Origin: JABCYV01 sp963696025
GTDB lineage: Bacteria; Acidobacteriota; Terriglobia; Terriglobales; Acidobacteriaceae
DNA: 64,000 nucleotides
Direction of reading: 5' to 3'
NCBI GenBank assembly: GCA_963696025.1
Contig: CAVOII010000014.1
Location: forward strand, 372,001 to 436,000
Positions 9,241-18,216 of the stretch are shown here, in pieces. The notes below the pieces were generated by a model, which saw nothing but the letters and a program-made list of their open reading frames with translations, was not told where the DNA came from and made no database searches. Numbering within the stretch: the stretch's first letter is position 1; each line of letters opens with the position of its first letter. The translations under genes were made by a program, and so were the position numbers.

Positions 9241-9324
9241 CTATCGGTAATAAATCCAAGCGGCGAGAACGAGCAGCACAATCGTTATTATCCAGAGCGT
9301 CAGTCTGTTCTTTTTCTCAGCCAT
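9241..9324 (-). CDS. Possible 27-residue single-span membrane protein
   Basis: The frame encodes a basic N-terminus (MAEKKNRLT) followed by a continuous hydrophobic helix (LWIITIVLLVLAAW) and an aromatic-basic end (IYYR). This is the classic form of a small inner-membrane protein with N-in topology. There is no strong Shine-Dalgarno site before the ATG at 9324, and the function is unknown. It sits alone in the gene-poor stretch after lhgO, 112 nt from that gene's stop and on the opposite strand. It is proposed only because the composition is far from random; chance cannot be excluded at this length. Confidence 0.32.
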   Translation of the reverse strand: MAEKKNRLTLWIITIVLLVLAAWIYYR

Positions 9325-9794
9325 AAGATCTTAACGGCCACGAGAATGTTGTTCCTCTCGCCTGGATGAATGGTGTTGAACGGACGCCATCGATTTTCTA
9401 TCGCTCCTGGTGCTGCTGCAGCCACCTTGGGTCAGTCGTCCATGTCACGTTGACCGCCATCTTAAGCTTAAAGACAGATTTGGTAAAGAGCTTCGTTGCG
9501 GCATGGAATTCCGCAGTGATCGCACTCGAATTGGATGAGTTGGATAGCAGATGAGCTGATGGGTAAAGCTCGCGGATAACAATTGTAACCAAATTACACA
9601 GTAATCGGTTACCGGGTGAAAGCGTGATTCTTCAGTAGGAATGCCTCTTCCCTTCACGATCGGTATGCAAGGTTTTTCCACATGCTTATGACTCTCGATT
9701 GCGGATTTCTGGCAACTCTACGACGAATGAACCAGTTCCATCGCTTTTGTTTTGGCAACCGAACTGCGCTGCAGTCATTTCGTCAACCCGATAC
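9325..9794. other. Gene-poor interval
   Basis: No convincing coding region on either strand. It holds an imperfect dyad, GTAACC at 9585-9590 and GGTTAC at 9607-9612, and a small 5-bp stem (CGAGA/TCTCG) near 9340-9360. These are possible but unsupported regulatory elements for the small gene starting at 9810. Confidence 0.5.
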
Positions 9795-9809
9795 GGAGGA
9801 GCGACAAAC

Positions 9810-10055
9810 ATGCCTACTCCCGTTTGGCTCAACACGAATCTGGTTCATTTTCAAAAAGCAGTTCTATGTGCCAACTGCGAGCTGATCAGCGAGGGCTTAA
9901 ATGGTCATTGTGCTGGCTGTGGTAGTCAGTCTTTGCTTAGACTGAGCAGAGTACTTGGCGGGACGATTGAGTCGGAACTGCCTTTCGCGTTCGCCACCTC
10001 TACTCACGCTGCCAGCCATGACTTAGATCTTTGCACTCTGTCCGCAGCGGCCTAG
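9810..10055 (+). CDS. Small CxxC zinc-ribbon-like protein
   Basis: An 81-residue protein of unknown function. The ATG at 9810 is chosen because a strong Shine-Dalgarno site, GGAGGAG at 9795-9801, lies 8 nt upstream; the open frame itself reaches back to 9699 without such a site. Two CxxC pairs (LCANCELISEG and GHCAGCGSQ) about 12 residues apart suggest a zinc ribbon. The remainder (LLRLSRVLGG) is weakly amphipathic. It has no signal peptide and is probably cytoplasmic. Its neighbours give no functional clue. Confidence 0.6.
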   Translation: MPTPVWLNTNLVHFQKAVLCANCELISEGLNGHCAGCGSQSLLRLSRVLGGTIESELPFAFATSTHAASHDLDLCTLSAAA

Positions 10056-10351
10056 TAGACTGTTGACGTGATCATGCGACTACGCCATTTGACAACTACG
10101 ACTCCGGAAACGAAATGGCGAGGCACAGGCCGCATCGTCACGCCATAGCACAATCGAGGGGCAGATCGCGCGACAGGTCTTTTCAAACCCGTCGAAGCGA
10201 TCACGCATCAGAACTCTGACCCTGGGCTGCAGAACACGTTGGGCTGCGCCTGATGTGATCCGCAAGCTAGTGGAGCCCTCGATGAGGCTCACAATTTCGC
10301 AGTCGCACTTGACCCGCCCGTTCACGCGGGCGACGACCACAAACGTAAACG
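10056..10351. other. Intergenic region before the PilZ fusion gene
   Basis: About 300 nt without an assignable gene. A minus-strand open frame (10080-10340, 86 codons) has fairly coding-like codon use in its first half, but it has no recognisable domain. It would start only 11 nt from the divergent PilZ gene, leaving no room for either promoter, so it is not called. Confidence 0.4.
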
Positions 10352-11896
10352 ATGTTCTCCCCCTCCCTCAATAAACACGTCGCCGAACGACGGGTTCACG
10401 CCAGGCGCCCAACCCACTTGCCAGCCTACATCGATCCAGGCGAGCAGAATCCCGCCCGCGTGTCGAACATCAGCGAAGGCGGGCTGGCCCTCCAGGCGGA
10501 CGTTCCTCTCGCTGAGAATCACACTCTAGGAATGCGTTTCTTGCTGCCCGAATCCAAGAACTGGGTGGAGACCGGTGGACGCATTGCGTGGATAAGCGAA
10601 TCGCGCAAAGAAGCAGGGGTAAGATTTCTTGACCTTCCCCAAAATGCTCGAAGCAAAATACAAGAATGGATTTTGTTGGAATCGTCTGGCGAACATTTTG
10701 GGAAAGAAAGCCGGGTGATTGAGAAAGACGGGCAACTGGCAGAACACCCCAGGCACTTTTTTATTCGAGAAATTCAACTTGATCACGGACTTAGTGAGGT
10801 CACAAAAAAGAAGTGGATGGAATGCAATCGCCACTTTCCCAGCCATACGATTGGCTGTAATCCCGATTGGATTGAAGAACATTTCAAACAGGAGAAAAAC
10901 AGAATTCGCATATTTCTCATAGAGCGGGGTGATGCAGTGGTGGGGGCCGTTCCGTGCGTGCTCGATCAGAAGCTCACGTGCAACCTCGGCGAATTCAAGG
11001 TAGCCAAGTTCCCCATGCGCATCCTCCGCTTCCTCGGTTACACACCCAACATGCCTGCGGAGGAAGCCGCCTATGACTCGCTGTTTAAGCGAATTCTGAA
11101 CTCCGACGTTGATGCGGTCCATATCCCAGAGCTTAAAACCGAATCCTTCGCCTGGAACTACGTCCGGCACAGCCCGCTCATCCGAAAACTCTTCTCGCAT
11201 CAGATTCCAAGGCAGTACCCGCATTTATCGATTCGTCTGGATGGAACGTTCGACACCTACATGCAGCGGTTTCCCGCAAAGCTGCGGCAGAATTGGCGTC
11301 GGGCAATTAAGCTATTGGGACAGCGTGGCGAGGTACGGCTCGTGCGGGTGACCGAGACATCCGAAATAGAGAACTTCCTGGAAGCAGCCTATGCGATCTC
11401 GCGCCAGACGTGGCAGTCCCGGCGAGTTGGTGAGAGCTTGGCGAGGCGGGATCCTGATCTCATGAGAGGTGAACTGCGATTTTTGGCGGAGCGCGGGTGG
11501 TTGCGATGTTATCTATTGAAATCGGGTGGTGAGCCCTGCTCTTTTGTCCTCGGTCAGGAATATGGCCGATACTTCTACGTCGAAGCTGCCGGTGTTGACC
11601 GTGCATGGCGCAGGCACAGTGCGGGCACAATCATTCTCTTGCTTGTCCTGGAAGATTTGTTTAAAGGAAATTCTCCGCAGCGCTATGACTTTGGCAGTCA
11701 TGTGAAATGGCAGGAACTGTTTGCTAGCGAGAGCTATCCAGCAGCTGACGTCTGGCTTTTCCGTCGACGCGCGTATTCGCTTCTAACGAGCGGTGTCTAT
11801 CGCGCTTGCAACGTTGTTTCGACGAAAACTGGAGCAGCCTTGGATCGATTCCGGCTGAGGTCGAAAGCTAAGCGACTGTTCTGGCCCCGAGAATGA
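10352..11896 (+). CDS. PilZ domain fused to a GNAT/FemAB-like (BcsL/CelD) acyltransferase
   Basis: Probable c-di-GMP-responsive acyltransferase, 514 residues. Residues 10-105 form a PilZ domain with the two c-di-GMP contact motifs: the RRxxxRR cluster at 13-19 and NISEGG at 39-44 (NxSxxG). The region from about residue 130 to the end is a duplicated GNAT fold of the CelD/FemAB type (FPAKLRQNWRRAIKLLGQRG; RYDFGSHVKWQELF), used by enzymes that acylate polysaccharides or lipids. Second-messenger sensing and a modifying activity in one chain suggest post-translational control of exopolysaccharide decoration; this is inference. It is cytoplasmic, with no signal peptide or membrane span. It converges on the FG-GAP gene with 11 nt between stops. 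Confidence 0.85.
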   Translation: MFSPSLNKHVAERRVHARRPTHLPAYIDPGEQNPARVSNISEGGLALQADVPLAENHTLGMRFLLPESKNWVETGGRIAWISESRKEAGVRFLDLPQNARSKIQEWILLESSGEHFGKESRVIEKDGQLAEHPRHFFIREIQLDHGLSEVTKKKWMECNRHFPSHTIGCNPDWIEEHFKQEKNRIRIFLIERGDAVVGAVPCVLDQKLTCNLGEFKVAKFPMRILRFLGYTPNMPAEEAAYDSLFKRILNSDVDAVHIPELKTESFAWNYVRHSPLIRKLFSHQIPRQYPHLSIRLDGTFDTYMQRFPAKLRQNWRRAIKLLGQRGEVRLVRVTETSEIENFLEAAYAISRQTWQSRRVGESLARRDPDLMRGELRFLAERGWLRCYLLKSGGEPCSFVLGQEYGRYFYVEAAGVDRAWRRHSAGTIILLLVLEDLFKGNSPQRYDFGSHVKWQELFASESYPAADVWLFRRRAYSLLTSGVYRACNVVSTKTGAALDRFRLRSKAKRLFWPRE

Positions 11897-11907
11897 CCAG
11901 CCGGTGT

Positions 11908-13962
11908 CTACTTCTGCACTTTCTGGGTGAGCGAGGCGGAGCTTCCAACGAAATTCGAATCTCCAGCGTAGTTCACGGTGATCTCAGTCGAGCCTGCGGA
12001 TAACGAAGAGATCTGCAGATCCGCTCTGCCGCCGCTCAGTTGAACCGTCCCCAGCACCGTCGTCCCTGCCCTAAAGGTCACCTGTCCGGTTGGGATGCGG
12101 GTGGGTGATGTAATCGTCGCAGTGAAGGTCACGAGCTCACCCTTGGTTGATGGGTTCCGTGACGAACTGATGGCGGCCGTGGTCGCGGTTTTCCCCACGA
12201 CTTGGTTCAGAACCGTTGACGTGCTTTCCAGGTTAGCCGCGTCGCCCACATAGATGGCCGTCAGCGGGTAAGTGGCTGCGTTAAGCGTTGATCTGGTCAG
12301 AGTCGCAACGCCGCTGCTATCAAGCGTCGCCTCACCGATCGCGTCGCTTCCTGACGTGAACCTTACCCGCCCTGTTGGTGTCACCGGCCCAGAGGATGTC
12401 ACGGTCGCCGTCCAGGTGACCCTTTGGCCATAGTTGGAAGGAGCGGCCGAAGAGACCAGCGACGTTGTCGTCGCCGAGCGCCGGGCGCTGGTATTGAGGA
12501 ACACCGTAATTGTTGAATCTCCATTGGCGGTGACCAGATCCAACTTGCCATCCCCATCGAAATCAGCCACGGCGATCGAAAACGGACCTCCCGAGACTGA
12601 ATTCACAACCGGAGCGTGAAATTTACCGTGCCCGTTACCTGGGAGTACGGAGACCGTATGGTTGTTTTCATTCCCAATCACCAAGTCGAGCTTGCTGTCG
12701 CCATTCATGTCGGCGATGGTGATCCAAGAGAAACCCTGGACCACCGGTTGGCCTCTTCTTTCTCTGAAAGTTCCATCACCATTGCCTAAGAGAACGGTCA
12801 AGGCAGAAGTAAAATAGTCCGCGAAGGCCAAATCGAGAGTGCCGTCACCGTTGAAATCACCAGTCGTCAACGCTGAGGAGCCGATGGACGCAGTGGGTTG
12901 TAAAGGCGCGGGAGTAAATGCGCCAAAACCTCCATCACCGTTGCCCAGAAGGATGGGTGAAAAGGGAGGTTGCCCTGTGCCTTCCAAATCGCCTTGGCCC
13001 GCGGCCAGATCAAGAATTCCGTCACGATTAAAGTCGCCGGCGACTAGCGAATGAGCGACGTAAACATCATCGACACCGAAGGTGAAGTTAAAAGTGCCAT
13101 TGCTACTGCCGTACCAAATATAAATGTCAGAGTAGCCGAGGCTGTTAAATGGGTAGGCCAAGTCCAGCTTGCCGTCTCGATTAAAATCGCCTACTACCAT
13201 CGCCCCAGCTCCATCATCGCCTCCCAGGCTCTGTGAGTACGTGAATGTTCCGTCTCCTTTGCCGAGGAAGATTGCAACCTGGATATGGTTTAATCCATTA
13301 AATAAAACGCCCAAGTCCAGCTTGCCATCCCCGTTAAAGTCGCCGGCGATCACCGATAAACCGGAAGCGCCGAAGGGGGGCAAAAGGCAGGTCAAATCCT
13401 CCGTCCATTTTGTTGTGAATGTTCCATCGCCATTTCCGAGGAGAACTGAAACTGATCCACTTGTTTCACCTGGGGAACATTGTTGGGCGGTTCCACTTTG
13501 GTTGACGATAGCCAGATCCGGCTTGCCGTCGTGGTTGAAATCCGCAGCAACTACGCTAACCACGGAATTCCCCACGCTGTAGCTTGTCGGGGCAAAGGTT
13601 AGCGGAGCCATCCGGCTGGTGACAGTAAAGGGAACGGCATTCGAGGTACCTCCGCCCGGGGTGGGACTCGTCACGGTCACCTCGGCTGTGCCTTCCGAGG
13701 CCACGTCCGAAGCTGGAACGACCGCGGTGAGCTTATCGTGGTTCACAAATGTGGTTGCCAACGCTGTTCCATTCCAATTCACAACCGAAGTTGGAACAAA
13801 TCCTGCTCCATTCACGGTCAGCGTGGGCCCCGCACTACCTGGTGGCACCGCCGATGGAGCCAGCGGCTGATTCACAAAAGGAACAGGATTCAATTGCGCA
13901 AACAGGGGAGTAGCGAAGGCGATCACGACCAGAAGGACAGGGGTGAGACGAGGGCACGGCAT
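11908..13962 (-). CDS. Secreted FG-GAP/VCBS repeat protein with IPT and Ig-like domains
   Basis: Large secreted protein of unknown function, 684 residues from ATG 13962. That start is preferred over an in-frame TTG at 13971 because GGAGAG lies 9 nt upstream of the ATG but abuts the TTG. Order of parts: signal peptide (about 1-24, LTPVLLVVIAFATPLFA); an IPT/TIG-like domain (about 28-115); seven Ca-binding FG-GAP/VCBS blades with D-F-N-x-D-G-x-x-D-L motifs (about 125-480), which should build a beta-propeller; and two bacterial Ig-like domains with TGxVxF and Y-x-GD signatures (about 490-684). Proteins of this form are frequent in Acidobacteriota. There is no anchor motif. It converges on the PilZ gene and diverges from the GT-C gene. 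Confidence 0.85.
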   Translation of the reverse strand: MPCPRLTPVLLVVIAFATPLFAQLNPVPFVNQPLAPSAVPPGSAGPTLTVNGAGFVPTSVVNWNGTALATTFVNHDKLTAVVPASDVASEGTAEVTVTSPTPGGGTSNAVPFTVTSRMAPLTFAPTSYSVGNSVVSVVAADFNHDGKPDLAIVNQSGTAQQCSPGETSGSVSVLLGNGDGTFTTKWTEDLTCLLPPFGASGLSVIAGDFNGDGKLDLGVLFNGLNHIQVAIFLGKGDGTFTYSQSLGGDDGAGAMVVGDFNRDGKLDLAYPFNSLGYSDIYIWYGSSNGTFNFTFGVDDVYVAHSLVAGDFNRDGILDLAAGQGDLEGTGQPPFSPILLGNGDGGFGAFTPAPLQPTASIGSSALTTGDFNGDGTLDLAFADYFTSALTVLLGNGDGTFRERRGQPVVQGFSWITIADMNGDSKLDLVIGNENNHTVSVLPGNGHGKFHAPVVNSVSGGPFSIAVADFDGDGKLDLVTANGDSTITVFLNTSARRSATTTSLVSSAAPSNYGQRVTWTATVTSSGPVTPTGRVRFTSGSDAIGEATLDSSGVATLTRSTLNAATYPLTAIYVGDAANLESTSTVLNQVVGKTATTAAISSSRNPSTKGELVTFTATITSPTRIPTGQVTFRAGTTVLGTVQLSGGRADLQISSLSAGSTEITVNYAGDSNFVGSSASLTQKVQK

Positions 13963-13971
13963 AAGGGGCAA

Positions 13972-14293
13972 CTCTCCGGCAGGGGGATCTGCGCTGGGAA
14001 ACCGACAAGTTGTACGACCTCGAACGATCTGCGAAGACCGTCATGTCAGGAGCGGGGACCAAACTTCATCTCGTCGGGGGAAATAGAAACTGCTCACGAG
14101 ATTTCGGCGTAAGTCTCTACGCAAAGGCGCCACTTGTCAAGAGAATCGTGGGCAACTCCCATGTCGATGAAGGTACTGGCACGAGTGCTTCGATTTTCAG
14201 GGCGCTCACAGTCACGATTCCGTCCCCGGTGGCGACTATCGCCGGTGGTAAAAGACGCGAAACGTCGTTTGGTACACTGGGGGCACATCGCGA
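13972..14293. other. Divergent intergenic region
   Basis: This 322-nt region separates the divergent FG-GAP and GT-C genes and should hold both promoters. No clear -35/-10 pair, operator or RNA gene could be identified by eye. Confidence 0.4.
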
Positions 14294-15883
14294 ATGCGTT
14301 TCTATTTGAGCCTTTATCTATTTGTCGCAGGTGTCTATTTGCTTACCGCCTCGGGCCGCATCGGTGTTTCCGACGGCGTGGCGATGTTAAACGTCGCCCA
14401 GTCGGTGATAAACGAAGGATCGCTCAGCTCAGAACCGTGCCAAGCCGACGTGCATGATCTCACAGCAGGCTTGTCAGTAGGCTGTGTCCCTGGTACTGAC
14501 GGACGGCACTATGCGGGGTACGGCTTGGTCCCGTCATTGCTGGTTGTTCCGGCAATCCTTTCCGCCAGATCTATCTCGCAAATTGTTCACGTAAACCCGT
14601 TGATCGCCTCCAAATTAATCGTCTCTATTTTTACCCTGCTGGTCGCCCCGCTGGTGTGTGTGGTCCTGGCCGTGTGGATGTTGAAGCTTGGATACAACCG
14701 GCGCACGGCGGCTATAGGAGTTGGCATCCTTGCATTCGCGTCGCCATTTTGGCATTTCAGCGTGAAAGGCTTTATTTCCGAACCTTATTTCACACTGGCC
14801 CTCCTGATATCTGCTTGCTTACTTTCCAGTCCTCGACGTAGGTTCGCTTGCGCGCTGGCGGGGCTGGCCTTTGGAGTAGCGTGCGGCGTGCGATTGAACG
14901 GCGTGATGCTGTTCCCGGCGTACATCCTGGCCATGGCGCTTTACGTGCGAGCGCATAAGCTTCCTATGGCGCAGTTCCTGCGCGATTCCCTGCAGTTTTC
15001 CGCTGCACTTTCCGTCTGTGGGCTTTTGATCGCCTTGGCGAACTACACCCGGTTTGGCAGTCCGCTCAAGACAGGCTATCACTTGGCATTTCCTTCGACC
15101 TCAATTCTCCTTTCCACTCCATTGTTCCCGGGATTGTTCAAAGTTCTGTTTAGCGGCGAGTTTGGATTAGTAGTTTTCACACCATGGGTCCTTATAGCGC
15201 TGATGTGCTTCCCTCTGTTTGCTCGGGCGCATCTCTCTGAGTCGGTGCTTTGCGGGACATGTTTCTTGATTTATCTTCTGTTCTTTGCGAAATTTTCACA
15301 TTCGGAAGGCGGCTGGGTGGCAGGTCCGCGATATCTGGTCCCTACGCTTCCATTCTTAGTCATGGCAATGGCGCCAGCGATTGAACACCTGCAGCAGCCC
15401 GCTGTCTGGAAGCAGAAGCCCTGGGCTGTGGCCGGCCCGCTGATCGTGGTATTGATCGGCATCGGCTTCCTGATTCAATTCGTTGGTTCGCTCTTTCCTG
15501 ACGAACGTTATTACGCTCTCAGAGAATTCTACCAATATAAACCTGCGAAGCCCTGGTGGTCTGGCTCAGTCCCACTCGCCTCGATCGATTTTTTGTCACG
15601 CATGAGCGCACCGAATCGGCAATCGGCCAGCGCAGGCGAATTTGATCAGCTGACAGCACGTCACGAAGAAGAGCGCGCTTTTGCATCGGCAGATTCTGCG
15701 GTCACGGAAATGGAGTTTCTCAATCGACTCCCCAACCCGGCCAATACGATCTCGCCGAATCTGATGCTATTGAAATTAAGACTGATGGGGCTACCTGCTT
15801 GGGTTGGAATAGCTTACCTTGTAGCTGCCGTCGGCATTACTTTCGCCGGTGGCGTTGGCCTTTGGCGAGGCATCGCGCAGTAG
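14294..15883 (+). CDS. Polytopic membrane protein, probable GT-C-like glycosyltransferase
   Basis: A 529-residue inner-membrane protein with about ten hydrophobic segments. The first periplasmic loop is large and acidic (SDGVAMLNVAQSVINEGSL; DGRHYAGYGLVPSLLVVP), which resembles the donor-binding loop of GT-C enzymes using polyprenyl-phosphate sugars. A second marker is the GPRYLVPTLPFLVM segment around residue 355. A soluble stretch near residues 430-480 precedes a final helix. Length fits the PMT/ArnT class, but the catalytic acid is not certain. It is first in a plus-strand group with the carbamoyltransferase (204-nt gap). It probably adds a sugar on the periplasmic side of the membrane. 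Confidence 0.62.
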   Translation: MRFYLSLYLFVAGVYLLTASGRIGVSDGVAMLNVAQSVINEGSLSSEPCQADVHDLTAGLSVGCVPGTDGRHYAGYGLVPSLLVVPAILSARSISQIVHVNPLIASKLIVSIFTLLVAPLVCVVLAVWMLKLGYNRRTAAIGVGILAFASPFWHFSVKGFISEPYFTLALLISACLLSSPRRRFACALAGLAFGVACGVRLNGVMLFPAYILAMALYVRAHKLPMAQFLRDSLQFSAALSVCGLLIALANYTRFGSPLKTGYHLAFPSTSILLSTPLFPGLFKVLFSGEFGLVVFTPWVLIALMCFPLFARAHLSESVLCGTCFLIYLLFFAKFSHSEGGWVAGPRYLVPTLPFLVMAMAPAIEHLQQPAVWKQKPWAVAGPLIVVLIGIGFLIQFVGSLFPDERYYALREFYQYKPAKPWWSGSVPLASIDFLSRMSAPNRQSASAGEFDQLTARHEEERAFASADSAVTEMEFLNRLPNPANTISPNLMLLKLRLMGLPAWVGIAYLVAAVGITFAGGVGLWRGIAQ

Positions 15884-16087
15884 TCAGCAGGAACGCATGC
15901 CGAGGGCTCGCTCGACCGCGAAAAACGGTGAAATCAGCGGGATGTAATCAGTGGAACTCGTTGCCGCGGCGATCGTCTGAGCATGCTCCTGACCTACTTA
16001 GCGAGTTTTGGCCGCTTGTAGTTTCCCGCTACCAGCAGGAAGCAGTCCCGTTGGTAGGAAACGAGGACGTCTCGACTGTACGGCATT

Positions 16088-17842
16088 ATGTTGATCCTGG
16101 GTATCTCATCGTTCAAGAATGACACTGCTGCGGCTCTCGTGCGCGACGGAATTGTTGAGGCTGCGATCGAGAATCATAAGCTGCAACCGGCCTTCACGCA
16201 GCGCATACCAGAATCGGCGATCAAGTTCTGCATGGGGAAAGGGAATGTGACGTGGGCTGATCTTGACAGAGTTGCGGTGGCGAGTAGTCCTTCCCGTGGC
16301 TGGAGCCACCGTGCTTTTTCTCGCTGTAACGTGTCGCTCAGAGCGCCTCTCGCCACCGCCTACCAGGAGGGGAAAGAAGTGGCCCGCTTGGCGCGGGAGT
16401 GGACTTCGATCCGATCGCTGCGGCAGCGAACAAAGGACACAAGAACCGTGGTCCCCCTGGATCATCACCTATGCCACATAAGCAGCGCTTTTTTCCTCTC
16501 TCCCTTTGACCAAGCGGTGATTCTTACGCTCGATGGAGAGGGCGATGGCAAGGCTGGAATGATCGCGGTCGGGGAAGGTAACAAGGTTAAAGTACTAAGG
16601 GTTATCTCCTTGGCCGACTCCATCGGCCGAATCTATTCGCGCGTCACCAGGCTACTCGGTTTCGTGCCAGCTAAAGAGGAACACAAGACGCAGTGGCTGA
16701 GCCTCGAAGGTGAGCCTGTCTACCAGCGATTCTTTATTCGTGTTCTGCGGCAACCGGGTGGGATCTTACCGAGAGTGAACGACCGTTATTTCCGTCGTGA
16801 CTTGAACGGAGTTTCCAAGCCTTCTGGACTTTTCTGGAAAGAACTTAGCCTCGACGCCGATGAGTCGCAACTCACACCCGAACAGAAGCGGAATCTTGCA
16901 AGCAGCCTGCAAGCAGCAGTCGTTGAAGTGATTTCTGACTTGCTCGCCAGCTTTCAAAAGAGAACCGGCATGCAGCGGATCTGCCTGGGAGGGGGCGTGT
17001 TTAACAATACGTTGCTGGTGGCTGCTCTGGAACGCAAGTTCGGACTCGGCAATATTTTCGTTCCGCCGGCTCCCGGCAACGCCGGGTGCGCTCTCGGCGC
17101 CGCCGCCTGGATCTGGCATCATGACATGGGCAAACCGCGGAACCCCGAAATCCGATCCGTTTATTGGGGCCCTTCCTACACTCGCAATGAAGTCAAGGAT
17201 GTGCTGGACAACGTCAAGGCTCGCTATGCCCTCCAAAATACGGGAGAAAAGAAGTTTGACTCCGCGGTGAGATTGCTGCGCGCCGGAAAAATTGTTGGCT
17301 GGTGCCACGGGGCCACTGAATTTGGTCCACGGGCACTTGGTCATCGTAGCATTCTGGCATCACCCTGGGCGCCCTACGTCACCGAGAATCTGAACGATTT
17401 CGTAAAACACCGCGAGTCTTTTCGTCCGTTCGCGGTATCGGTGCGGGAAGAAGACTGCGCCCGCTACTTTGTAGGATCGCCTCTGTGCCGCTTGATGAAC
17501 TCTCTCGCCTCGGTACGACCTGACGCTAACGTGCTGCCACGGTCCTTGCAGCTTCCTGGCGGCCTGGTTCGCTTGCACATCGTGGAAAAAGAAACCGATT
17601 CGGCGCTGTGGGACCTGCTCAGGCGTTTCGGCGAAAACGAACCGGCTCCGATTCTCGTCAACACGTCATTTAATCTTCCCGGAGAACCTCCTGTTATTCG
17701 GCCTAAGGACGCCGTGCGCACGTTCTTCTGCTCTGGCATTGACGCTGTCTTCGTAGACAACTTCCTGCTGACTAAGTCGAGCGCGGCGCACACCCTGAAC
17801 AATCGTGTGGGCCCGGATCCAGAAGTTCACGCCGACTCCTGA
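16088..17842 (+). CDS. NodU/CmcH-family carbamoyltransferase
   Basis: ATP-dependent O-carbamoylation of a sugar, using carbamoyl phosphate, in the cytoplasm. The 584 residues show an N-terminal Kae1-like part (MLILGISSFKNDTAAALV), the metal-binding HHLCHISSAF (126-135), TLDGEGDG (147-154) and LGGGVFNNTL. The C-terminal YrdC-like part carries the conserved EFGPRALGHRSIL and VNTSFNLPGEPPV motifs. It differs from NodU relatives in lacking the usual early His (here KND) and the EERFxRxKH stretch, so substrate or activity may differ. It is flanked by a GT-C protein and a methyltransferase on the same strand, which suits decoration of the local polysaccharide. Confidence 0.88.
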   Translation: MLILGISSFKNDTAAALVRDGIVEAAIENHKLQPAFTQRIPESAIKFCMGKGNVTWADLDRVAVASSPSRGWSHRAFSRCNVSLRAPLATAYQEGKEVARLAREWTSIRSLRQRTKDTRTVVPLDHHLCHISSAFFLSPFDQAVILTLDGEGDGKAGMIAVGEGNKVKVLRVISLADSIGRIYSRVTRLLGFVPAKEEHKTQWLSLEGEPVYQRFFIRVLRQPGGILPRVNDRYFRRDLNGVSKPSGLFWKELSLDADESQLTPEQKRNLASSLQAAVVEVISDLLASFQKRTGMQRICLGGGVFNNTLLVAALERKFGLGNIFVPPAPGNAGCALGAAAWIWHHDMGKPRNPEIRSVYWGPSYTRNEVKDVLDNVKARYALQNTGEKKFDSAVRLLRAGKIVGWCHGATEFGPRALGHRSILASPWAPYVTENLNDFVKHRESFRPFAVSVREEDCARYFVGSPLCRLMNSLASVRPDANVLPRSLQLPGGLVRLHIVEKETDSALWDLLRRFGENEPAPILVNTSFNLPGEPPVIRPKDAVRTFFCSGIDAVFVDNFLLTKSSAAHTLNNRVGPDPEVHADS

Positions 17843-18202
17843 CTCAGAGTTTGGACAAGCAGGGGCAGGCCGCGGATCTCCAGGCCGAGCCGACTCGTAG
17901 TGATCGCAGATCGACGAAAAGCAGACGGGATAGTGCGCGAAAGCCCGGCCACCGCGGCACTCACTTCCATGCTACACTCTGCGAAATCCCAAGCTCTAAA
18001 GCATTGGCTGAAGTTGGACTTTCCACCTCTCTAGGTCAGGATCAGAAAGAAAATTATAGAAACGGCCTGCGCCGTGACAAAATTACACCGCTAATTGATG
18101 GTGGGCGTAACTCTTTGTTCGATGGGACGGTAGCAGATAGATCAGTTCGTCAGCCTCGCGAATTCGGATCGTAGTCGGCGACGATAATTGAGTCTGTTTT
18201 TC
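17843..18202. other. Intergenic region before methyltransferase
   Basis: A 360-nt stretch without a supported gene. An open frame here (17851-18174) has an unbiased, Arg/Ser-rich translation and no start signal, so it is discounted. An AT-rich patch near 18045-18062 could be promoter material, but no consensus pair is visible. A Shine-Dalgarno site follows at 18203-18211. Confidence 0.4.
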
Positions 18203-18216
18203 AGGAGGAGGAATAA

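Noticed and set aside
9573..9584. A 12-nt match to part of the E. coli lac operator (CGGATAACAATT)
   Set aside because: Only half of the operator is present, there is no symmetric partner, lac-type repressor or sugar-utilisation gene nearby; taken as chance.
10080..10340. Minus-strand open frame of 86 codons with partly coding-like codon use
   Set aside because: No recognisable domain, no ribosome site, and only 11 nt from the divergent PilZ gene start; not enough to call a gene.
13169..13582. Long plus-strand open frames inside the FG-GAP gene
   Set aside because: They are repetitive mirror frames of the D-x-D-G-D repeats on the minus strand.
17851..18174. Open frame of 107 codons before the methyltransferase
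   Set aside because: Arg/Ser-rich, without a ribosome site or domain pattern; treated as non-coding.
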